NCBI GenBank assembly: GCA_024516035.1
Contig: CM044959.1
Coordinates: forward strand, 35,714,738-35,778,737
Direction: 5' to 3'
Length of the DNA stretch: 64,000 nt
Origin: Bactericera cockerelli
Lineage: Eukaryota > Arthropoda > Insecta > Hemiptera > Triozidae
Every line of letters starts with the position of its first letter. Position 1 is the stretch's first letter. The translations under genes were made by a program, and so were the position numbers. Positions 12,283 to 24,257 of the stretch are shown in pieces. Under the pieces are notes generated by a model. It saw nothing but the letters and a program-made list of their open reading frames with translations. It did not search any database and was not told the origin of the DNA.

Positions 12283-12839
12283 AAAGAAGTATCAGGAGCA
12301 GGTAAAATCTTGGCAAAAAGTCACTCTATAACATTCTGAGTGTAACACTGTTGTAAGATTTTTTTTAACCTTGGCCAAAACTGTAAATGTAAGTTAGGCG
12401 TTACAGCCGCTGGCTAATGACCTTTCATCACGCTACGATTTGTTCCGCTGCAGAGCGGGCTCTAATGATTTGTCGCCATCATGTGTTGAACAGCCAGGGC
12501 GAAGTACTTATTACCAGGTAAATTGTTGTAGCGAATATCGTTCTCATCATTTTACGGATGACCTAACACCATCTCGTGCTGCGTAAATTGGAGTACTTAC
12601 TGCATTTAGTACACCATTAGCCCCTGGATATGCTGAGCAACTATTCTCTGATAACTCGTGCGAGTGTCTTGAGGACAATGGTCTTTGTTATTACTATGAG
12701 TTGATATGTAACCAGTGTTCCATATCGGTCTTGATTAATAATTTATATCAGTCTAATAAGAACTAATTCAGACCGAAGTACAGATATACCACATACATAA
12801 TTTAAAACTTATAGTCATATTTAGATATGTCACTTGTTG

Positions 12840-13130
12840 GTAGTCTTTTTTTTTTTTTTTTTTTAAGTGGGGTTTAACGTCGCTTTCAACTGCCATGGTC
12901 ATATCACGTAGTCAATTTGACATTTCAATAACTTCCATCAAACTTCAAGCTTCCAGGTTAGGTATTCTTAAGCTACGTTAATGTAATTTCGATATTAACA
13001 TAGATCTAGAATAGCTAAAGTGGGAAACTTGAAATTTGATGGAAGTTATTGAGATGTCCAACACTTATCTTGAGAAACAAACCACACGCGTTTTCAAGTT
13101 CAATGTCTAATATATTTTTTTTTTTTTTTT
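12840..13130. repeat. Hairpin flanked by poly-T runs
   Basis: ATTTCAATAACTTCCATCAA (about 12922) is inverted at about 13036-13060 (TTTGATGGAAGTTATTGAGA). Poly-T runs lie at 12848-12864 and 13112-13131. The left part contains GTTTAACGTCGCTTTCAACT, as in the SINE remnant at 16615. Confidence 0.6.
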
Positions 13131-13131
13131 T

Positions 13132-13915
13132 TAATAAATTTACGAACTTGCGTGTGTCCATAAAATAAATATCTATTAATCTCTTATTAGCAACTTTTAT
13201 GTTATGCTAGGCAACTTTTAGAAAAAGGTTCTTGCAATCGGTAACTAGTCGACCTGTTTGGTTTTAATTATGTTTCATGTGGTTTACCGCTAGCTTCGTG
13301 GTCAGAACAGTGGCCAAGACATTTCTCCACTAGCTAGTGGGTTTGCAAGGGTATCGGATGTGGTGTTGACTTGTACAACACTATGTATAGATTTTTTCCC
13401 ACAGCTGGCCTAGCTACTAGCTAGCAGAAGGAAATACTTTCAATGAAGCCGGATTCACACTATTGTACCGGTATCTTTCCAGTCAAAGCACGCTCAAAAT
13501 ATTAATTAACTGGGGGAAGTGTTCACATACTTGTCTTTCAAGTCTACGTACAATCGCTCTTATCTATTTATTTTTACACTAGAATGCGACACTCTAAATA
13601 ACACTTCAATAGAGATTTTTACAATCGGTTGAATCGTTTAGGAATAACCCAAACCTGTGTTGTCTATAAATTTCAACCTAATGAAACAAATCATGTAAAG
13701 CTCTACTTTCACCCATGAAGGTCTTAATGTAAATTTAATGATATGTTTAAACTGTTCAAGAGCAATCTACGACTTCGCATGGCTGAAGCGGGTGCTAAAC
13801 TCTTGGAAATATCATTCTAATCCATGTAATAATAAAATGGTAAAGCATAGAGCCGACAAAAAAGTTGTGGTCGTAATTTGAGTACAGATGTTTGTAAGGA
13901 ACGCTCATGTAGAAC
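13132..13915. other. Unassigned intronic stretch
   Basis: Nothing recognised beyond AT-rich sequence. Confidence 0.4.
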
Positions 13916-13919
13916 CAAC

Positions 13920-14020
13920 ACCTGAATGGGAAGTATCGTGTCACTTCTCGCCGATCAGAGGGGAGGCATAGGACATACTACGAGATAGACAAGCTGCAAG
14001 ACAGACTACAAGCGTCAATG
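13920..14020 (+). repeat. W repeat copy
   Basis: GTATCGTGTCACTTCTCGCC, GATCAGAGGGGAGGCATAGG and ACAAGCGTC recur at 45770-45885 and inverted at 56775-56905. Confidence 0.7.
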
Positions 14021-14349
14021 TTTTAGTTCAATGATAACACTGATAACGTAATCATTCAACATGCACCACTCAGCAAAGATAAATAGATATCTCACCTTAA
14101 TCTCGATCAATCCAAGTATTTATAATGAGCAAATCAAAATTCCTCCCTCCTTGAATGCCACAAATCGATCTGATATCTTCACACTAACAGCGTTAACAGC
14201 GATTGTTAAAATACCTCAAAATCAACAAGCGGAAAGTGATCCATTTCATTCATGGGAATCTATCTATACATTCTATAGTCTGGGTCACTATCAAACACTA
14301 TCTCTACATTTTTTCAAATGAGTGTTTTCACTTCCACAGCTTTTTTACC

Positions 14350-14560
14350 TTTCTTATCCTATAATAAGGAAAGTATTGTAACTGTCGAAAATTTGACCTA
14401 GCATGTTTTTCACATTTCTGAACGAATCATAGCCTCAGCGTTCTTGTCCGTGGTCCTTGAATCCGGTGTGTGTGTGTCCGTCTGTGTGTAAACACGGTAT
14501 TTCGAGAACGGAAAGAGCTATTAGGGACTTGAAATTTGGTATGGAAATCGATGGTTGCAA
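14350..14560 (+). mobile_element. Family Y end
   Basis: CTTATCCTATAATAAGGAAA is a near palindrome, followed by GTGTGTGTGTCCGTCTGTGT and TATTTCGAGAACGGAAAGAG. The same palindrome occurs inverted at about 36698-36712 next to GCAGACAGACAGACACACGG. The architecture parallels family X. Confidence 0.6.
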
Positions 14561-15215
14561 ATATTTCTGGAAACATTTTGTTGTATACTGCATACTTTCA
14601 TTGCGCCTTTATAGAGCATCTTCTTAGTTACGCCTTTTATACAACCTCAGTTCAATTTTGTCTTCACACAGAGGTTAATTACATGAAACAGTGGGATCTG
14701 AACATTATTGATGTGTTTTTTGCAATTTTTCGCCAAGCTATTAGCAAATTCACCAGCCCAGTGAGAGATTGACCATCAGTTGAGATTTAGCAAGGTCGCT
14801 GCAATATTACGGAATTGCCCGCTGTGTCAGCTCCTCCAGGCAGGTTGATCCTGCGTTTTCCTCATTAATTAAGAAATTACGTCAACATTTAGCAGTTAAT
14901 GGACTTTAAACCCGACAGAAAATAAGTTAAGGAAATGAAAAACTCGGGTGCAGAAGGCATCGAACATGAGGTTATTCATCTAACCAATTTCGACATAATC
15001 ATATACTTGGGGCCAAATTGAGATTCATTTTATGATAATAATAAATCGCTTTTATATTGCGCAATTAAAAACTGACAAAAAAATGAGTGGCGTTAAAAAC
15101 TCGCTCGTAGAAGACAAGCAACAAATAAACAGGGAACTCCACCTTTCATTGATCAAGCATTTTTAGCGACGTGATCTTATATCCCGACCATGTGATGATA
15201 CACTGTTGCGAAATT
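14561..15215. other. Unassigned intronic stretch
   Basis: No gene or repeat family recognised. Confidence 0.4.
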
Positions 15216-15219
15216 TATT

Positions 15220-15370
15220 CACAAAAGATCAAGTCTGGCTGGTAATCCAGAGGTTGCGGGTTCGAAACCCAGCCGGGACATGACAAGTTATCCTCCCATT
15301 TGGGATTTTGAGCACATATGTAATAATACGTCTTGGGCTTACTAATGGAGTAATGGGACATTGCTAACAA
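15220..15370 (+). mobile_element. SINE type 4 copy with clean tRNA-like head
   Basis: GGTAATCCAGAGGTTGCGGG, then TTCGAAACCCAGCCGGGACA with an intact B box, then the body TTATCCTCCCATTTGGGATT and AATAATACGTCTTGGGCTTA. Confidence 0.85.
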
Positions 15371-16030
15371 GTTTTTTAGTCCATTAAAAACAAGCTTGGA
15401 TTCAAATTATTCGACGATATAACTTTCCAATTAAAAGTAAGACAATTGCATTAGTAATTACAAGATCTAATGCATGCGGACTATTGTATTTGCAAGCCGT
15501 TTCAGCAGATTCAGTTAGTTAAGACGAATTTCCCACTTGTGACAGTTACTGTAGTTCTAATTGTGACGTCACAAAAGAATGATAACTAACATTTCTTAAA
15601 GCGACCTCCATACTAGTATACAAGTACATACTTAAACATCAGGATGTTTTTTTATGCAACACTTTCTCTAATACCACTACAGGATCTTTAACTTTAAATA
15701 GTAGGTTTTTTTTTTCAATGTCAAAGGCTAGACTAAGTGTGAGCAACTTTTTGTTACTTTTCCAACACGGAAATGTTCTTTAGTGCCATTTTTGTTGCCA
15801 TTCGAATGTTATAGAATTTTTCTTTTTTAAATCTACAGAATTGCAAATATGTATTGTAGATGTGTTTTCCGTCAATCGACATGCCTTAATGCCTTAGCTT
15901 AGAATTTTAAAGAATTCCGCATATTACTCCAACTTCTTATTACCATTATTATTCGACAACATTTTGTATTAACAAGTCATTAACTTTTTTATTTCTTCTC
16001 TGAATCGATTCAATAAGTAGTGCTATTTAG
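15371..16030. other. Unassigned intronic stretch
   Basis: AT-rich; nothing recognised. Confidence 0.4.
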
Positions 16031-16032
16031 CG

Positions 16033-16275
16033 AGCGTCGCTGGCACGTTGAATACACCAGGTCTCGTCAGAACGCTGAAGTCAAGCAACGTCCAGTGAGG
16101 GCAGGACTTAGTGGCTGACCACTCAAATGCAAACCCTCGTGATGCTGGCAATTTCTGGCCCGCCCCGCCCCGGCTGGGTGAGGTTAATAGTTTTGTGTGT
16201 GTTCCCTATACGAATGAAGGGTAACACATCCGTTTCGAATGACCACGAAAACCTAGATAATAAAGAACAAAAAAA
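16033..16275 (+). mobile_element. 5S rRNA-headed SINE (SINE3-like)
   Basis: The head GCACGTTGAATACACCAGGT, CTCGTCAGAACGCTGAAGTC, AAGCAACGTC and GGACTTAGTGGCTGACC matches the known 5S rRNA pattern (GTTGAATACACCGG, TCTCGTCCGATCACCGAAGT, TAAGCAACGTC, TAGTACTTGGATGGGTGACC). It includes the internal promoter region. A body follows with GGCTGGGTGAGGTTAATAG and CGAATGAAGGGTAACA, the central domain of the type 2 tRNA SINE. An A-run ends it. Confidence 0.8.
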
Positions 16276-16599
16276 AGTCTTATTTAGTCGTCTTCAAGTC
16301 TGATATTCACTTGAACGTATGTACGTGCATGATCGATTATATTTTCCACATTTTTTCGCCGAGCTCCGAAAGAAGGTCAAGATGAACATTCTATTAAAAA
16401 TAAATGACATGTATTCGTGGGAGTACATCAGCCAAGATTTCGAGCCAAAGGGAATTGTGTAAGAAAAGGGCGAAAATAAATAGTGCAATCTCGTTTTCCG
16501 AGAATACATGATAGATGTCTGAAGTATTTTATTGAAGTTTCAGAAGAAGTATTGAAGTATTGTTTTTGGAGTAAAAAAAAAACATTATGTTGTCCTTAT

Positions 16600-16790
16600 T
16601 CTCTTTTTTTTTAATTTGAGTTTAACGTCGCTTATCACGACGAGGTCATATCACGACGAGGGTGTTATCCTCCATTCAAAGGAAACTTACTAACTAGCTA
16701 CTCACATTAACCTCACCCAGCCTGCATTGGGCTGGAATGCCAGCCAGCATCACGAGGACCTCGCTAGACGTTAAACCTTGTTTTATTCTC
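16600..16790 (-). mobile_element. SINE remnant with shared central domain
   Basis: TTAACCTCACCCAGCCTGCA and GGAATGCCAGCCAGCATCAC, flanked by GTTTAACGTCGCTTATCACG, read as an inverted central domain plus 3' end of the 5S/type 2 group. Confidence 0.6.
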
Positions 16791-18005
16791 TTAAATTTTG
16801 TCAGTTATAGCGAGTAATGCTCGTAGTTTCTTTGTCCTTCGTTATTCTGAGGGCCTTGTTTATACTAATGACTCTAATGAGTCATGTTTTGTTTATGCAC
16901 ATTAAGTCAATTTATTACAACTATTAGGTGACTAGAGGGAATTGTTTGTACTTTAACTAACAGGTACCTACATAGGTAGTTGAAAATATGTTGCAGGAAT
17001 CAAATTGTGAATAGCTCCGTATAGTTTGCTGGGTTAATGCACCGTAAGACTACCGTAAATATGTGTATTTGACTATGACCAATTGACCATAGGAGTTGAA
17101 TGTGTTGTAGTCCATCCTTTGTTTTAGCAAAATCTGAAAAGGAAAATATTTGAAAGGGGAAAAATACGGAAAAAATACAAATATGATGGAGTTGGTTGGT
17201 CTCACGTGGTCACTGTCAAACCAGTACTCTGCAAAGCAGCTTAAACATCGCATACCTGCAACCGGTAAAACTTAAAACAACTCTTCTCGATCTACCGGAT
17301 GTAAAACTTCTTAACAAATTCTAATTTCTAGTTTGATCCATGAAACCTTACGGTAAATGTAGCTGTTACTACGGATTAATTTCCTATAGCGGTAAAACTA
17401 CAATCCGTGTTGTAAATATGGCCTAGAGATAAATACCAGTGGAGATTCGCTCAATACACGTAGTTTACTGAATCACTTAAGTTAAGCAACGTCGAACATG
17501 GAGAGAACTGGATTATTGACCAACATGGCACGAAATTATGAGCTATGTTATGGTTGGTATTTACCTTTCCAATTAAAAAAATTAAAACAAGAACATAATA
17601 TATACAAGTTATATACAAGTTTACATACATAGACATATAGGCAACATAGATACTTGTACTATACCAGGTGTCCAATTAAAGGTCCAAAGGGGAATCACAG
17701 CGAACATCTAAGACTCAAATAATCTTAGAGATCATATTTCGGAAAATGTCGTCGGGCGGCGATTTTCAGTTAATTATGAACAATTCGAAGCCCTAAAATC
17801 CTTAAATCAATGCCTGAGTGCACCAAACCTATCATGTTTTGCTCAAACTGTATGTCCACCAGTCGAAATATGGTACATCCCTTGGAATTTGAAATAACTC
17901 TTTGTTATCCTCTAATTTAAAAAAGGAACTTTTCGAAACATGAAAGAGTATGTCTCAGAATATCCCCTAAAAAATATTCTGGATTTTTCTTTTTATAAAA
18001 AAAAC
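16791..18005. other. Intronic stretch with a degenerate 5S-like piece
   Basis: At 17468-17505, AATCACTTAAGTTAAGCAAC, GTCGAACATGG and ACTGGA resemble the 5S internal promoter region. The rest is unassigned. Confidence 0.45.
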
Positions 18006-18052
18006 TAAGGGCGGAATTAATAGACGTTTTTGTAATACCTCTGTGGCGCTAA

Positions 18053-19308
18053 GGCGGGTCGTACACTGAAGAAACGCGTTTCACGAAACGCATTTCTTGA
18101 AACGTGAAATTTGGATTTCACAAAACCGATAGGTTGAAATACACAGAGGCGCGTACACTGGGTTACAAGAAACTACAGTTTCTAGAAATGCATGAAACAA
18201 GTTTCGTTGAAACCGAAATATTTGGTTTCGTGTGATTCAGTTTCGTGTGATCTCTCGGTGATAATTAATTAATCAGTATTTAATAGACCGTAGAGGTTAT
18301 TATTATTTAGTTGTTTTACTTCCGAGAAATTTCTAATATTAGAAATCGGAAGTATTGAGTGCGTTTTGGTAAAAAAAAATATTTTTTGGCTCCGATTTCA
18401 ATTTTTTTCATATTTCTGGACGTTTCATAACCTCCTGAGCAAATTTGGTTTTGTGTCCGTCTGTCGGTCCGTCGGTCTGTTAAAACGATTCCTTGTAACG
18501 CTCAAATCTCGGTAACTACTCGACGGATTTTGGTGAAATTTTGCACACATCTAGGAGACATTCTGTAGATGGTCCCATTTTAAATTCATCGAATTCGTAC
18601 AAGCGGTTCTGGGTGAAAGAGACCATGCGCCTGACTACTAACTTTTTACTTAAACTCTTATATCTCATGAACGGTACACCCGATTTTGATGAAATTTTGT
18701 ATGTATATGCATATTATCATTTTACATCGGCTATTTATATTTATTTTTTAATTAACTATCATTTGACTCTGATATTTAAGAAAATCCGAAATTTTGGACA
18801 AAAAAGTAAAAAAATAAAGACCACAATTTGCCGATACAGAATTTTTTGTAGAATTTAGAATGTAGAAAAAACGATATTCTACCATATAAAATAAATTTCA
18901 AGAAAATCGGTTCAAATCACGAGGAAGTACCTATTGTGTCCACAATTGGCAGTGTTTTTTTTTCTACTCACAAAAAATGGACTTTCAAGTGAATCTGGTA
19001 GAGACTGTAGAAAAGTATCCCTGCCTATATAATTAGAAGTTGAAAGAATATTCTAACAGGGATTTTGTCCAATGTAAATGGGAGATGGTGGCGCAAGAAG
19101 TGAACAGTAGAGGTTAGTATTTTTCAAAGGTTTCTTATTTATTTATTTTTCATGTAGGTAGACAGTATCATCTTCATCGGATGACATGACGAACGAAACT
19201 GAACTAAAAAAGTTTCACCAATGTGCGCGGTCTAGTGAAATCCGTTTCGGGAAATTCGTTGCATGAAATGCGTTTCATGAAACGCGTTTCTTCAGTGTAC
19301 GACCTGCC
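18053..19308. mobile_element. Second TAA-flanked element nested in the MITE
   Basis: Ends GGCGGGTCGTACACTGAAGA...CTTCAGTGTACGACCTGCC with TAA at 18050-18052 and 19309-19311. Subterminal regions repeat the AAACGCGTTTC palindrome (GAAACGCGTTTCACGAAACG; CATGAAACGCGTTTCTTCAG). Family X sits inside it. Confidence 0.85.
18318..18965 (-). mobile_element. Family X element nested at third level
   Basis: Reverse orientation of the 11568-12282 copy: it begins ACTTCCGAGAAATTTCTAAT, contains GTGTCCGTCTGTCGGTCCGT and ends CCACAATTGGCAGTGTTTTT. It interrupts the TAA-flanked element at 18053-19308. An open frame of 105 codons across it is not conserved in the other copy. Confidence 0.8.
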
Positions 19309-19574
19309 TAAGTCACGGATTGCGTACTGTGTAAGATAGGGAAAACCGACACTTACCAACGACTTAAGTTATTGATGTTGTCTATTAATTCCGCCCTAAG
19401 ACTCCCTGTATTTAAAGCCCGTCGTGTATAGCTCGAACGGCATTATGCTTGTCATTGTTGCATTTGCCAAGCCTTGGTCAGCTCTCATAACCATAACTAG
19501 TTAGAAACTTACATGACGACTGTTTCAAAGTATCAATTCTTTTTCTTGTGTCTTTGTTATACTTACTCAACAAG

Positions 19575-20120
19575 GTAACGGCCGGCACTGAAGCCGACCT
19601 GTTAGGTGTTAGCCAACAGAGGTGATGGTCTCTCGCCGGTGATTTACTGGTTTTTCCTAGCTCACAACACAATTGAAGCGCAGTGGACTAACCAGTTTAG
19701 AACATTGATTTTTTATCATTTAAAAGTTTTGAACCACTAAATGGTTGGAACTAGATAGTCATCCTGACTGTTCGATCAAAGCTTACAACAACTTTCCACC
19801 AGTCACAAGGCTCCATACACACATTTCCACCAATCACAAGGCTCCATACAAAACTTCCTATGATTGGTGGAAAGTTTTGTATGGAGCTCTGTGATTGGGT
19901 GAAAAGTTCTTCCCAACTTTGAGCTAGTAACCAGTATGGGCATCTGGTCCCGGCCATTAGTGGTTCAAAACGTTTAAAATGAGATAAAAAAATCTCTAAA
20001 TCTGGTTAGTCTACTACGGACAAGTTTGCACTATGAGCTAGAGAAAACCAGTAAAACCCTACGACGGACCATCGCCTCCTGTAGGCTTATATGTAGGCTA
20101 ACTCGTCCGTTCCGACCTTA
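19575..20120. mobile_element. Foldback element with arms of about 170 bp
   Basis: The left arm has GTTAGCCAACAGAGGTGATG, TTACTGGTTTTTCCTAGCTC, GTGGACTAACCAGTTTAG and TTTTGAACCACTAAATGG. The right arm is its inverted, diverged copy (CCATTAGTGGTTCAAAACG ... GAGCTAGAGAAAACCAGTAA ... GGACCATCGCCTCCTG ... TAGGCTAAC). The loop (about 19760-19945) contains further palindromes built on CAATCACAAGGCTCCATAC. No coding capacity. Confidence 0.75.
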
Positions 20121-20774
20121 GATAAATATCTCATCTAGGGTAGTAAACACCCTGGCTGGTTCAATGTACATGGTCCCAACTTCTCTTATCACTACTTAAC
20201 TATATTCTTATCTACACTCAACACTTAGCTGTTAATGAACACATACTTAATGTGCACGTCTATCATTAATGTGCATACGTGATTTATTGGACCACTTATC
20301 GCCTCATAGATGAATCTCTGTTTAGAGAGAGTAATCTACTGTAATACGGGGAATAGTGTGTTTTGCCTAATGCATAAGGTTATAGTGATAGGCTGAACGA
20401 ATTTATGTGTATAGTCTTAGATAAACTACTTATCAGTGCTAACACCGTGGTAATGATCAGTTTACTATCGCTCAAAAATGGTAATTTGTCTGACCTGATT
20501 GAGAGAATCTCATATAATGAGAATGGGGAAAAATAATTGTTATTAGCTGTTAATTTACTATTGTAAAAAAATGGGTCTTATGAGGAAAAAGGAAAAAATG
20601 GAAAAAAGGGAAGTGGGTCTTGGTCTTTTGGGAAAAAGAAAGTGAAATGAAAACTTATAACCATAGTTACTAGAAAATGGTGAGTACCCATTTTCCGAAT
20701 TGCTTTTGTATATTTTATTACCACATCTTCAAATCTTTTTACAATTGTTTTAAAAATACAACTTCATTAGGGAA

Positions 20775-22345
20775 TCCTGAACACAACGATCTGATATTAT
20801 TGTTAAAATAATTCAACGATACTTTTAAAAAGTCACCATAAATACAAATCTGAATTTTTTACATTATTTTCCTTACCTTTAATTTGGAACTGAGGGCTGG
20901 AACTTAGAATTTGGAACTGGAACTGTAGGATTTTGAACTTGTATTTACTTTTGGTGTGCTGGAACTTAGAATTTGGAACTGGAACTGTAGGATTTTGAAC
21001 TTGTATTTACTTTTGGTGTGCTGGAACTTAGAATTTGGAACTGGAACTGTAGGATTTTGAACTTGTATTTATCTTTGGTGTGCTGGAACTTAGAATTTTG
21101 AACTGGAACTGTAGAATTTTGAACTGGAACTGTAGAATTTTGAACTGGAACTTAGAATTTCGAACTGGAACTGTAGAATTGGAACTGTAGGATTTTGAAC
21201 TTGTATTTACTTTTGGTGTGCTGGAACTTAGAATTTTGAACTGGAACTGTAGGATTTTGAACTTGTATTTACTTTTGGTGTGCTGGAACTTAGAATTTTG
21301 AACTGGAACTGTAGAATTTTGAACTGGAACTGTAGAATTTTGAACTGGAACTGTAGAATTTTGAACTGGAACTGTAGAATTTTGAACTGGAACTGTAGGA
21401 TTTTGAACTTGTATATACTTTTGATGTGCTGGAACTTAGAATTTGGAACTGGAACTGTAGGATTTTGAACTTGTATTTACTTTTGGTGTGCTGGAACTTA
21501 GAATTTTGAACTGGAACTGTAGAATTTTGAACTGGAACTGTAGAATTTTGAACTGGAACTGTAGAATTTTGAACTGAAACTGTAGAATTTTGAACTGGAA
21601 CTGTAGAATTTTGAACTTGTATTTACTTTTGCTGCTGGAACTTGGAATTTTGAACTGGAACTGTAGAATTTTGAACTGGAACTGTAGAATTTTGAACTGG
21701 AACTGTAGAATTTTTAACTGGAACTGTAGAATTTTGAACTGGAACTGTAGGATTTTGAACTTGTATTTACTTTTGGTGTGCTAGAACTTAGAATTTTGAA
21801 CTGGAACTGTAGAATTTTGAACTGGAACTGTAGAATTTTGAACTGAAACTGTAGAATTTTGAACTGGAACTGTAGAATTTTGAACTGGAAATGTAAAATT
21901 TTGAACTGGAACTGTAGAATTTTGAACTGGAACTGTAGATTTTGGAACGCCGTGAATGATACCTGGAAAATGTGAAGAAATCAGACATGGGATTAGAACA
22001 TGACAATTACAGCGTGATTAATACTTCTGGATATTTCCCTAGGTGCATGAGAATTCTGAGAAATACTGGCCATCCAGGTATTTGAATTCCCCAGTTAAGA
22101 CTTCATTTTTTGCTACCTAGGGCATTCTTATGTAATTTTGGTAAAATTTTTTCTAAAAAGATGAAATGAAGAAATCGATTGATACTTACATTTTAATTAG
22201 TCCTAAGTTCTTATATTGCTAATGAGAGTTATAAAAATGTAAACTTATGGTGACTTTTTAAAGATAATTTATTATTGTTGGTAGAATTAATCGCTGCTAG
22301 TCTGAATGGTTTGTCTTTGTATGTATTATCAGATCGTTGTTAGGA
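20775..22345. mobile_element. Inverted-arm element carrying a minisatellite
   Basis: The left flank has ACAACGATCTGATATTATTG and TTTTAAAAAGTCACCATAA. The right flank has the inverse, TTATGGTGACTTTTTAAAG and TATCAGATCGTTGTTAGG. They enclose the whole tandem array at 20895-21945. The arms are diverged and the exact ends uncertain. Confidence 0.6.
20895..21945 (+). repeat. Minisatellite of 21-bp units in a higher-order pattern
   Basis: The unit is GGAACTGTAGAATTTTGAACT. Runs are separated by a longer spacer unit containing CTTGTATTTACTTTTGGTGT and GCTGGAACTTAGAATTTGGA, giving a higher-order repeat. Because 21 is a multiple of 3, the frames NWNCRIL (+) and SSSKFYS (-) stay open; they are not evidence of a gene. 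Confidence 0.9.
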
Positions 22346-22479
22346 AGATTCGAGATTATAACATTTCGTACTCGTATGATTCGTATATTCCTTGCTCTTG
22401 AGATGACTTCCTATCTCCGTAAGATATTAGATTTCTTCATGCTTCTATTTCCCAAAACTTCTCGTTGCTGGAAATACTT

Positions 22480-22880
22480 CAACTGAAACAAAAAACACTG
22501 CAAATTATGGAAACAATACTTCCTCATGATTCGTACATCTTAATATATAAATGTCAAAGTCACTGACTGACTGACCACTGACTGATCATCGCTCTACAGC
22601 CCAAACCGTAAGTCCTAGGAAGCTGAAATTTGGTAGGTAGCTTTGTCTAATAGTCTAGATGTGCAATAAGACGGGATTTTTCGAAACTCCCACTACAACA
22701 CCTGCCATTGGCGAAAAAGGATTTTTTGCTTTCACGGCCATGCCTCGGCCCGCAAAGCGGGCGACAGCCCGCTAGTATTGTATACACGTGGCAATTTTGA
22801 GATTTTATACTAAAAAACTTGTATCTCCAAAACCGCTTAACCGATTTTCTTCAAATTTGTTTTACATGGTAGAATACCGA
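22480..22880 (+). mobile_element. Family X copy, interrupted by a Helitron and truncated
   Basis: ACACTGCAAATTATGGAAAC and AATACTTCCTCATGATTCGT precede a Helitron. TATACACGTGGCAATTTTGA follows it, continuous with the 11568 copy. A type 4 SINE truncates the 3' end. Confidence 0.75.
22538..22775 (+). mobile_element. Non-autonomous Helitron
   Basis: Starts TCTTAATATATAAATGTCAA and ends with hairpin-forming CGCAAAGCGGGCGACAGCCC followed by GCTAG, i.e. 5' TC and 3' CTAG inserted between host A and T. The uninterrupted family X copy at about 11600 gives the empty site. A near-identical copy is at 33995-34193. Confidence 0.85.
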
Positions 22881-22884
22881 TAGT

Positions 22885-23065
22885 TCATTTCTATCCCGTT
22901 AACTCAGTGGCATTGGTCAAAGCGTCCATCTGTAATATTGTTAATCCAGAATCCGCGGGTTCCAAACCCAGTCGGAACATGACAAGTTATCCTCTCATTT
23001 GGGATTTCGACCTCATAATAATACGTCTTTTGCTTACTGCTGGAATAATAGAACTCGATATTATT
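22885..23065 (+). mobile_element. SINE type 4 copy
   Basis: TATCCCGTTAACTCAGTGGC, AATCCAGAATCCGCGGGTTC, CAAACCCAGTCGGAACATGA, then the ATCCTCTCATTTGGGATTTC body. Confidence 0.8.
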
Positions 23066-24255
23066 ATTAGTTACATTTTAATGCATCGTAAAGTCGCATA
23101 TAACTATCGTTATAGGTGACCTGTTGCCAAGTTGTCTCAACTTTATCAACTGGCGTGAAAAGACTCAAAATCAGCCCAAATTCTCCCAAGAACGGCGAAT
23201 ACCTATTCATATCAGCTTTCAGTTTTTGCTGTCAACAATGGAAGAACGTCATTCAATGAATTGAATATAAATTAATACCTGATCGTGGTGTTTGAACCAC
23301 CTCCTCGCTTTATCACTACACCACAGCTGTACAAGATTTACCTCCCTCTGCAATCAAAATCCTTGTATTTAGATGCTGTCTGTCTAGTTGTCCTCTGGTT
23401 CCTAGTGGCGTCGAGCGTCGCAGAACTTGTAATATTTCCAGGGAGAGGTAGGCAGGTAAAAACAATTTTGAAATGTTTGTGTAAAACTATTAATTTGTGT
23501 TTATTTAATTCTTAGAGTGTTTTTAGACATTGTTCTAAATAATTGACTGGTTGAAAAAAGATAACAATTTGATTGAATTAGTTTTTATCGGCCGGTCTTG
23601 GTAAAAAGGTAGATGCAATTGTTGCAAATATGTTATGTATTGGCTTTATGAAAAAATTGTAATCCATGTTCTAGTAAAGTAATGTACCTTACCTGATACA
23701 AAATAGAACTAGAGCTGATGTGAACCTTGCCTACAAGATGAGAAGAGGAGCACCACTCATTGTTGAAATAATGTAAACAAAGTTCATGAGATGAAATATT
23801 CCATGAAAGAGTTGTCTGACCGACAAAGATATACACGTGTGTAGTAAAGTCCACGTGTATAAGAGGATATTCCCATTATAATAAGACTGAGGATCTGGAA
23901 CATTGAAAAGGGTCCCTCGTCTTTTTTGGCTGCGGTAGATCCCGCAACATTTTGTATGGAAACATTCCGCAACATTTTGTATTGCATTTTAAATAGGAAG
24001 TGTTGCAGAGCGCTGGAAAGCAATGTTACAGGCAGTGGGATGCGATCTCATTAGATTCTTTAGGAAGAGCGGAGCATGAAACGTTGCAAGACAAAATGTT
24101 GTAGTCCGTGGGGTCCAACTATCAAAAATCGTTCTGTATTTCCAGGAAGATCTACTGATTCTCAGAAATGTGTTGGAAACACTCGGTCCCGCGATACTGA
24201 ACATTTTTATGAGAGAGTTTCGAACCACCGACCTCCTGCTTACTAGTCCGTTATT
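23066..24255. other. Unassigned intronic stretch
   Basis: A CCGCAACATTTTGTATGG unit recurs at about 23942-23985. A partial type 3 head (CGAACCACCGACCTCCTGC) is at 24221. No gene is recognised. Confidence 0.45.
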
Positions 24256-24257
24256 CA

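Larger units (their letters stand above)
18009..19396. mobile_element. PIF/Harbinger-like MITE (outer), split by nested insertions
   Basis: Terminal inverted repeats GGGCGGAATTAATAGAC...GTCTATTAATTCCGCCC are flanked by TAA on both sides (18006-18008 and 19397-19399), the 3-bp target site typical of PIF/Harbinger. An uninterrupted 132-bp copy at 59101-59232, also TAA-flanked, shows what the empty element looks like and proves that 18053-19308 is a later insertion. Confidence 0.9.

Noticed and set aside
16033..16150. Functional 5S rRNA gene
   Set aside because: Several mismatches to the 5S pattern and a SINE body with A-run follows instead of a terminator.
18541..18858. 105-codon frame within family X
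   Set aside because: Not conserved in the other X copy at 11568-12282, so not a transposase.
21280..22006. NWNCRIL and SSSKFYS repeat proteins
   Set aside because: Translations of the 21-bp minisatellite on both strands.
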